A stretch of 11,235 nucleotides of DNA, from positions 1-11,235 of the forward strand of contig NZ_JOJL01000077.1 in the NCBI RefSeq assembly GCF_000721705.1, written 5' to 3'. Every line of letters begins with the position of its first letter. Within the stretch, counting starts at the first letter, position 1. Below are positions 7,178 to 11,235 of this stretch, in pieces. Under the pieces are notes generated by a model. It was not told the DNA's origin and made no database searches. It saw nothing but the letters and a program-made list of their open reading frames with translations. Both the position numbers and the translations under genes were made by a program. The stretch is from Actinoplanes subtropicus. Lineage in GTDB: Bacteria; Actinomycetota; Actinomycetes; Mycobacteriales; Micromonosporaceae.

Positions 7178-7296
7178 TGTGACTTTCAGTCTTAGTTGTC
7201 ACTTTTCGACGATAGTTGTCACCGATCGTCCACTGCCGTGATCGTCTGCGCTGAGCCGAAGCGCGGTAGTTGTCACGTAGGCAGGCGTGTTGTCAC
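7178..7296 (+). repeat. Left end of the transposon: four transposase-site-like repeats
   Basis: TAGTTGTCAC occurs exactly at 7193-7202, 7213-7222 and 7267-7276, with a weaker copy (GTGTTGTCAC) at 7287-7296. All are in one orientation, and spacings are 20, 54 and 20 bp. The outermost copy is the inner part of the 25-bp terminal repeat. The second has the upstream context TTTCGACGA, shared with the right end (TTTCGGCGA). Confidence 0.85.
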
Positions 7297-7472
7297 CGCC
7301 GAGCGCCCTGATCTTCTTGCAGCCGCCGACCGGCAGCCTCGCCTCCGCCACTCGCGCTGGATTGCCGGGAGTGCCCGGTCGACGCTCGGGTCGCGGCCAG
7401 ATGTGCGCATCGGTAGGCGGTGGTATCGCGCGTCGGGCAGCGATCTCCTTTCTGCTGAGCACTAGCGCCGAC

Positions 7473-7491
7473 AGGTTTGCTGTGGAAACCT
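7473..7491. promoter_or_regulatory. Operator-like inverted repeat before the three-gene operon
   Basis: AGGTTTGCTGTGGAAACCT has 6-bp arms (AGGTTT/AAACCT) and a 7-bp spacer, 6 bp before the ATG at 7498. Its place at the operon start makes it a candidate binding site for the winged-helix regulator encoded by the second gene. No strong ribosome site is seen, so translation may begin from a leaderless or very short-leader transcript. Confidence 0.4.
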
Positions 7492-7497
7492 ATTGGC

Positions 7498-8190
7498 ATG
7501 ACTACCGACTCGCTTCCCGCCAACGGTGATCCCCGCCAGCTGCTGTCGGACGTGCATGCCCTGGCCCGCCGGGTGCGCCTCGATCAGCGGCTGACCTGGG
7601 TCACGCTGCTGGTGCTGGCCGTGGTGACGTACCTGGGTATCTGGTTCGACGTGCACTTCATGTCGGTGCACTGCACAGCCGAGCATGTCTGCCGATTCTC
7701 GCGTCAGGGCGTGCTGTACTACTGGCCCCCGGTTCTCCTGCTGGCCTACGCCGCGATCGCCTACTCCTACATCCGGGTCGCCCGAGCGCGCGGGCTCGGC
7801 GCGCGGGTCATGCCGTACGCGATCACCGGCGCCGTGACGACGCTGCTGTTCACCGCCGCCTGGGTGGCGGAGAGGATCTATTGGGCGGGCCGGGCGTTGC
7901 CGGCCAACCCGCAGCCGACCCCGTCGTGGGTGCTGTTCGTCGATCGCCTGATCGGGCCGTGGGGCATGATCGGGATCGCGCTGCTGGTCCTCGCCCGGCT
8001 CGAACGCAATGTCGCGCTGTTCGCCTTCACTGTCGGTTACCTGGCGGTGGTACTGGTACCGATCAACTTCGGCTGGATCGGCAACGGCGGCAACACCCGG
8101 ACGTACTGGGTGCCCGGCCAGGTCATCAGCGCGACCGTGCTGCTGCTGGGTGCGGCCGGGTTCGCCTTGGCCGGTCGTCGGCACCGGTGA
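7498..8190 (+). CDS. Six-TM membrane protein, first gene of the cargo operon
   Basis: 230 aa from ATG 7498 (MTTDSLPANGDPRQLLSDVH). A TTG 21 nt upstream is in frame but less likely. A short cytoplasmic-type N-terminus with an Arg-rich stretch (ALARRVRLDQR) is followed by six likely transmembrane segments: about 32-52, 72-93, 104-124, 150-166, 172-194 and 207-226. Two cysteines at 59 and 65 lie between the first two segments, on the outer face if the N-terminus is inside, and could form a disulfide. The C-terminus is basic (RRHR). No catalytic motif is visible. Similar membrane proteins in actinobacteria sit next to HTH_34-type regulators, as here. Its stop overlaps the next start as GTGA, so the two are translationally coupled. 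The function is unknown; a sensor or partner of the regulator is a guess. Confidence 0.9.
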   Translation: MTTDSLPANGDPRQLLSDVHALARRVRLDQRLTWVTLLVLAVVTYLGIWFDVHFMSVHCTAEHVCRFSRQGVLYYWPPVLLLAYAAIAYSYIRVARARGLGARVMPYAITGAVTTLLFTAAWVAERIYWAGRALPANPQPTPSWVLFVDRLIGPWGMIGIALLVLARLERNVALFAFTVGYLAVVLVPINFGWIGNGGNTRTYWVPGQVISATVLLLGAAGFALAGRRHR

Positions 8191-8543
8191 ACGTCATGAT
8201 CGACGCTCCCGATCCGGACGCCGCACACCCGATCACCGGGTTGGACGACGTGGTGCACCAGAGGGTCCGGCTGGGCATCCTCGCCATCGCGCACGAGGGC
8301 CGCCGGGTCGAGTTCGGTTATCTGCGTACTCAGTTGGACCTGACCGCCGGCAACCTCTCCAAGCACTTGAGCGTGCTCGAAGCCGCCGCCCTGATCGAGG
8401 TCGAGAAGGGCTACGAAGGCCGCCGCGGCCGCACTTGGATCACCCTGACCCCCGCCGGCACTACCGCGCTCGCCGACGAGATCGCACGCCTCAAACAGCT
8501 CATCGCCCGAGTCGAGACCAGCGACACCCCGGAGGACCGATGA
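8187..8543 (+). CDS. Winged-helix transcriptional regulator (HTH_34/MarR-like)
   Basis: 118 aa from GTG 8187, overlapping the upstream stop; ATG 8196 is an alternative. LDDVVHQRVRLGILAIAHEG opens the domain. The helix-turn-helix is at about residues 43-68 (FGYLRTQLDLTAGNLSKHLS), the wing at about 70-88 (EVEKGYEGRRGRTWITLT), and a C-terminal helix (LADEIARLKQLIARVE) probably mediates dimerisation. This is the short single-domain layout of the HTH_34 group, dimeric DNA-binding regulators often encoded with a membrane protein. It probably controls its own operon, perhaps through the inverted repeat at 7473-7491 (inference). Its stop overlaps the next ATG as ATGA, so all three genes are coupled. 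Confidence 0.92.
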   Translation: MNVMIDAPDPDAAHPITGLDDVVHQRVRLGILAIAHEGRRVEFGYLRTQLDLTAGNLSKHLSVLEAAALIEVEKGYEGRRGRTWITLTPAGTTALADEIARLKQLIARVETSDTPEDR

Positions 8544-9739
8544 CCACCGCATTGACCCGCCGACACTTGCTCGCCGCCGCCCTCGCCGCCGGGGCCGCCG
8601 GGCCGCTCGCCGGAGCCGGCCTCGCGTCGGCGTCGGCGGCGGCCAGCCGGCCCAGCCTCAGCCGGCCCCGCCTCAGGCTGCCCGCGCCGACCGGGCCGTA
8701 CCGGCTCGGCACCGTGTCGCTGCATCTGATCGACACGTCCCGCCCGGACCCCGTCGCCGGTCCCGGTCGCTACCGCGAGCTGATGGCGAGCGTCTGGTAC
8801 CCCGCGACACCGGACGCCCGCCGCTATCCGGCAGCGGTGTGGCTGCAGGACGCCCCGCTACGCGGCCTGCTCGCCGACAATGACCTCCCGGTCAACGTCG
8901 CCGCGGCGCCGCTCACGGCCGGCCGCGAGGCAGCACCGGCCCTGCGAGCACTCGGCCGGCGGCCCGTCATCGTGTTCTCCCACGGCTCCAACGGGCACCG
9001 CTCCGAAACCACCATCATCGTGCAGGAACTGGCCAGCCACGGCTACGTCGTGGTCACCGTCGACACCCCGAACGACGCATTCATCGAATTCCCCGACGGC
9101 CGCCTCGCCGTCCCCGACGACGACCTGCCGACCACGCCCTGGGACCACGCCGACGACATCCCGTTCGTCCTCGACCGCATCGAGGACCTCGCCGCCGGCC
9201 ATAACCCCGACGCGGAACACCGACGGTTGCCGGAGGGGCTGGCCGAGATCCTCGACCTGCGCCGCGTCGGCATGTTCGGCTACTCCAAAGGCGGCACCGC
9301 GACCGCCCTGGCCATGATCGGCGACCAGCGGATCCGGGCCGGGCTCAGCCTGGACGGCCCGATGCAATGCCAGCCACCGATCACCACCGACGTCGACCGG
9401 CCATTCCTGATGATGACCGCGACCTTCACCCGCGCCGCCGACTCCAGCGCCGCCGAGTTCTGGACCCACCTGCGAGGCTGGCGCCGCAACCTGCAGATCG
9501 ACGGCGGCACCGAAATCTCGTACTCCGACGCGGTCTGGCTACTGCCCCAGATAGCCCGGCTCACCGGGATGAGCGACCAAGACCTGGCCGGTTGGATCGG
9601 CACGTTCAACCCGAACCTGGCGGTGAAAATCCAGCAGACGTACCCGCTCGCCTTCTTCGACCTGCACCTACGCCACCGCAGGCAACCCCTGCTCGAAGGC
9701 ACGAACCCGGCCTTCCCCGGGGTGCATTTCATCCCCTGA
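8540..9739 (+). CDS. Tat-exported PAF-acetylhydrolase-like alpha/beta hydrolase
   Basis: 399 aa from ATG 8540. The N-terminus (TRRHLLAAALAAGAAG) is a twin-arginine-type signal, so the protein is probably exported folded and may be cleaved after the Ala-rich stretch near 30-35. The body matches the platelet-activating-factor acetylhydrolase group: MASVWYPAT (82-90), oxyanion segment FSHGSNG (146-152), nucleophile elbow GYSKG (247-251, Ser249) and LSLDGP with Asp272. These enzymes hydrolyse short or oxidised acyl esters. In the group the catalytic His sits in an H-x-S-(F/Y)-(S/T)-D motif; here that position is Glu325 (TEISYSD), so hydrolytic activity is in doubt. It is the last gene of the coupled operon. 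Codon use fits the neighbouring genes and there is no frameshift. Confidence 0.92.
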   Translation: MTTALTRRHLLAAALAAGAAGPLAGAGLASASAAASRPSLSRPRLRLPAPTGPYRLGTVSLHLIDTSRPDPVAGPGRYRELMASVWYPATPDARRYPAAVWLQDAPLRGLLADNDLPVNVAAAPLTAGREAAPALRALGRRPVIVFSHGSNGHRSETTIIVQELASHGYVVVTVDTPNDAFIEFPDGRLAVPDDDLPTTPWDHADDIPFVLDRIEDLAAGHNPDAEHRRLPEGLAEILDLRRVGMFGYSKGGTATALAMIGDQRIRAGLSLDGPMQCQPPITTDVDRPFLMMTATFTRAADSSAAEFWTHLRGWRRNLQIDGGTEISYSDAVWLLPQIARLTGMSDQDLAGWIGTFNPNLAVKIQQTYPLAFFDLHLRHRRQPLLEGTNPAFPGVHFIP

Positions 9740-10049
9740 CCCGAACGGGCAGCGCCGGGGCCGACTTCCGCACGCTCATCGCGTGGCGGGTGGCGGACGC
9801 CGCTCTGCACTGGATCTCGTACGCCGACGACCGAAACCCACGAAGCTCTGGTGACAGGTAGCGCGCCTTATCGGTGCCAACAAGCGTGCTTTGCCCGAAC
9901 CGAACCCGCAGGTCAGGCAGCCTCCGCGGTGTCAACTACCGTGCTTCGGCTCATGCGCCCCGTATGCATCGATGACCTGGGTCAGCTGGCGGCCGTGCGG
10001 TTTCGTATTGCGTTCGCCGCCGTCAGGCCAATTTCTGCATACTGCCACC
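9740..10049. other. Gap between the operon and the DUF3626 gene
   Basis: No gene is supported in these 310 bp. They hold a diverged transposon-end repeat at 9929-9953 and a weaker one at 9851-9860 (GTGACAGGTA). A CATACT hexamer at 10037-10042, 7 bp before the DUF3626 start, resembles a -10 element for a leaderless transcript. I see no clear terminator after the hydrolase gene. Confidence 0.5.
9929..9953 (-). repeat. Internal inverted copy of the third left-end repeat
   Basis: It contains CAACTACCGTGCTTCGGC. It matches the reverse complement of 7252-7276 at 23 of 25 positions, well beyond the 10-bp core. It therefore brackets the three-gene operon together with the left-end site, which suggests a former right end. 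Confidence 0.65.
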
Positions 10050-10939
10050 ATGCAACACCCGCACCAGCGCGCCATCGCCCACGTCACGACACTGGCCAGT
10101 GGCGAACCAGCAGACCCGTCCTGCCGGGTGACGCTGCATTTCCATCCTGATCGACTCGTGTCCGGAACACCGATCCTGCAATTGATGGCTCGAGAGGGGT
10201 GTACCGGTCGCAGTTCGAGACCGGTACCAGCAACGGTGGTCTGACCGCATACCCCGATGGCGACCGGTGGCGGTGGGAGAGCCGCATCTTCGCCGCCGCC
10301 TACGACCACGGCCCGGCAGCGGACCGGCCCAAATACGGATCGCTGAGTTTCCGTGGGCGCCGGGTCGGTGGCTCACCGCGATTCGGCTCCGCGTACCTCC
10401 GCCTCGCCCCGCACACGCTGCCCCGTGTCACGTTCTGCTACCCGGACAGCGCCGCCGAACCCGCCCATTTCGGCGTCGCGTCCCGACTGTCGACCCTGAT
10501 CGCGATGGCAGAGGCGGACAACAGGGACCCGCTCGATGACTACATCGAGGCCCACGTGCACGGCGTGGTCGACCTAGCCCGCGACGTTGAAGCCCTCGTC
10601 CTCGACCCCTGCTACCAGGCCACCCCCGTCGAGGCCGCCGCCACGCAGCTGCCGTGCCCGATCGAATGGCACGACGGCTTCACCCTGACCACGACCGAAC
10701 TACGCCGCCACCCCCACTACCGAGGTCCCGAGTTCGTCGACCTCGGTGTCTCACTCGCCCGCGCCGGCCGTCTCGATGCTCGCATCCTCGGCGACGCATC
10801 CCGCACCGGCCGGTTCGACGAGCAAGCCCTCAAACACGTCTGGCACTACGTGGCCAGATTCGGCAACCCCGAAATGCACGCGCATGATCAAGACGAGTCA
10901 CCAGTCTGCGAAGATCACCTCAATGAGTGCCACGGGTGA
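10050..10939 (+). pseudogene. DUF3626-family protein, one-base frameshift
   Basis: From ATG 10050 (MQHPHQRAIAHVTTLASGEP) the frame runs through RVTLHFHPDRLVSGTPILQL to MAREG and then breaks at the G-run 10196-10199. Adding one G restores REGVYRSQFETGTSNGGLTA and the remaining family motifs: GDRWRWESRIF, RPKYGSLSF, RFGSAYLRL, FCYPDS, DPLDDYIEAHVHG, VEALVLDPCY and LPCPIEWHDGF. That gives about 296 aa, a normal length. Without the base, the second frame opens at GTG 10199 and reads to 10939. DUF3626 proteins are bacterial and uncharacterised, so I assign no activity. The stop (10937-10939) lies within the innermost right-end repeat of the transposon, so the last 20 or so residues (HAHDQDESPVCEDHLNECHG) may be read-on sequence. 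There is no ribosome site; a leaderless transcript from CATACT (10037) is possible. Confidence 0.85.
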
Positions 10940-11068
10940 CAATTACGACTGAAATACCTGCGCTGGTGACAACTGCCCTAAAAAGACGGTGACAACTATC
11001 GCCGAAACGTCAGTCCCGCCTCGCAGGCAACGGACACCACCCGGTGACAACTACGGCTGAAGGTCACA
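10936..11068 (-). repeat. Right end of the transposon: four transposase-site-like repeats
   Basis: On the plus strand GTGACAATTA (10936), GTGACAACTG (10966), GTGACAACTA (10989) and GTGACAACTA (11044) all face opposite to the left-end copies. Spacings are 30, 23 and 55 bp. The outermost is part of the terminal repeat ending GGTCACA at 11068. The one at 10989 shares a 20-bp context with the second left-end copy. Confidence 0.85.
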
Positions 11069-11073
11069 GCTAC
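11069..11073 (+). repeat. Target-site duplication, right copy (GCTAC)
   Basis: GCTAC directly follows the terminal TCACA at 11068 and equals 7173-7177. Confidence 0.8.
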
Positions 11074-11117
11074 TGCTGCGCCTTCCCTCGCAGCCCGCAC
11101 CACCGAGGGGAGGCAGC

Positions 11118-11235
11118 ATGCCCGCCAGTCGCAGCACCTGGGCCGGGGCGATCCGTACCGCCGACGACGTGCGCCGCCTCCTCGACGACACCAACGCCGC
11201 CGGCACAACCAACCTGACAGCGCTCGCCCGGGCCG
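11118..11235 (+). CDS. Start of an unrecognised gene, cut by the window end
   Basis: ATG 11118 has GGGGAGG 4 nt upstream. The 39 visible residues read MPASRSTWAGAIRTADDVRR then LLDDTNAAGTTNLTALARA, with strong G/C third positions. The last part (TTNLTALARA) could be the first helix of a DNA-binding domain, but too little is seen to name a family. Removing the transposon and one GCTAC copy puts the ATG 85 nt after the LexA box at 7121-7136 and its -10 element, so this is probably an SOS-controlled gene that has lost its promoter to the insertion. Confidence 0.75.
   Translation, partial: MPASRSTWAGAIRTADDVRRLLDDTNAAGTTNLTALARA

Larger units (their letters stand above)
7178..11068. mobile_element. 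Non-autonomous transposon with multi-site ends, 3,891 bp
   Basis: The two termini form a 25-bp inverted repeat (7178-7202 against 11044-11068, 22 of 25 identical) starting 5'-TGTGAC. They are flanked by the 5-bp duplication GCTAC. Each end carries three more inner copies of the TAGTTGTCAC-type site, and the second site is conserved over 20 bp between ends (19/20). TG...CA termini, 5-bp duplication, roughly 25-bp terminal repeats and repeated transposase-binding sites are traits of the Tn5053/Tn402, Tn7 and IS21 groups. The interior encodes a three-gene operon and a DUF3626 gene but no transposase, ATP-binding helper or resolvase, so it would need a transposase supplied from elsewhere. The boundary call is strong; the family assignment is inference. 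Confidence 0.87.

Noticed and set aside
7199..7462. An 87-codon minus-strand frame through the transposon left end
   Set aside because: It reads through the tandem transposase-site repeats, has poor codon bias and no credible family, and would overlap the element's terminus.

Overview
The window is high-GC DNA from an actinobacterium. The evidence is strong G/C third-position bias in the real genes, an actinobacterial SOS box, a Tat-type signal peptide, GTGA/ATGA-coupled operons, and gene families typical of Streptomyces and Micromonospora relatives (an XRE-ATPase-repeat protein, an XF1762 fragment, an HTH_34 regulator, DUF3626). The genus cannot be fixed from the sequence alone. It is an accessory region built by several insertions.

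Layout. (1) 179-3810, minus strand: a large XRE-HTH/P-loop ATPase/helical-repeat (STAND-like) protein, then an unrecognised helical protein. Both carry a one-base frameshift. (2) 4032-4615: a divergent 41-codon gene with a strong hairpin terminator, then remnants of an integrative plasmid-like element: the first 29 codons of an XF1762-family gene fused tail-to-tail with a truncated minus-strand gene. (3) 5025-6280: a complete-looking insertion sequence with about 35-bp imperfect inverted repeats; its rve/DDE transposase has one base missing. (4) 6533-6654: tRNA-Arg(ACG) on the minus strand with its terminator, flanked by a degenerate 35-bp direct repeat. (5) 7110-7136: a -10 element and a near-perfect LexA box. 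(6) 7178-11068: a 3,891-bp transposon-like element not explained by any coding feature. (7) 11118-end: the start of an unrecognised gene.

The main discovery is item 6. It begins and ends with a 25-bp inverted repeat (22/25 identical, starting 5'-TGTGAC) and is flanked by a perfect 5-bp direct duplication, GCTAC. Each end carries four copies of a TAGTTGTCAC-type site, all in mirrored orientation. This resembles Tn5053/Tn7/IS21-type elements that have several transposase-binding sites per end, but no transposase is encoded inside. The cargo is a translationally coupled three-gene operon (six-TM membrane protein, winged-helix regulator, Tat-exported PAF-acetylhydrolase-like protein) plus a frameshifted DUF3626 gene whose stop codon lies inside the right-end repeat. 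Removing the element and one GCTAC copy joins the LexA box and -10 element to the gene at 11118 with an 85-nt gap between box and start codon. The element therefore appears to have split an SOS-controlled gene from its promoter.

Four otherwise well-preserved genes each carry a single-base indel in a homopolymer or doubled base. Either this region is decaying or the assembly has homopolymer errors; this affects how every 'pseudogene' call here should be read.
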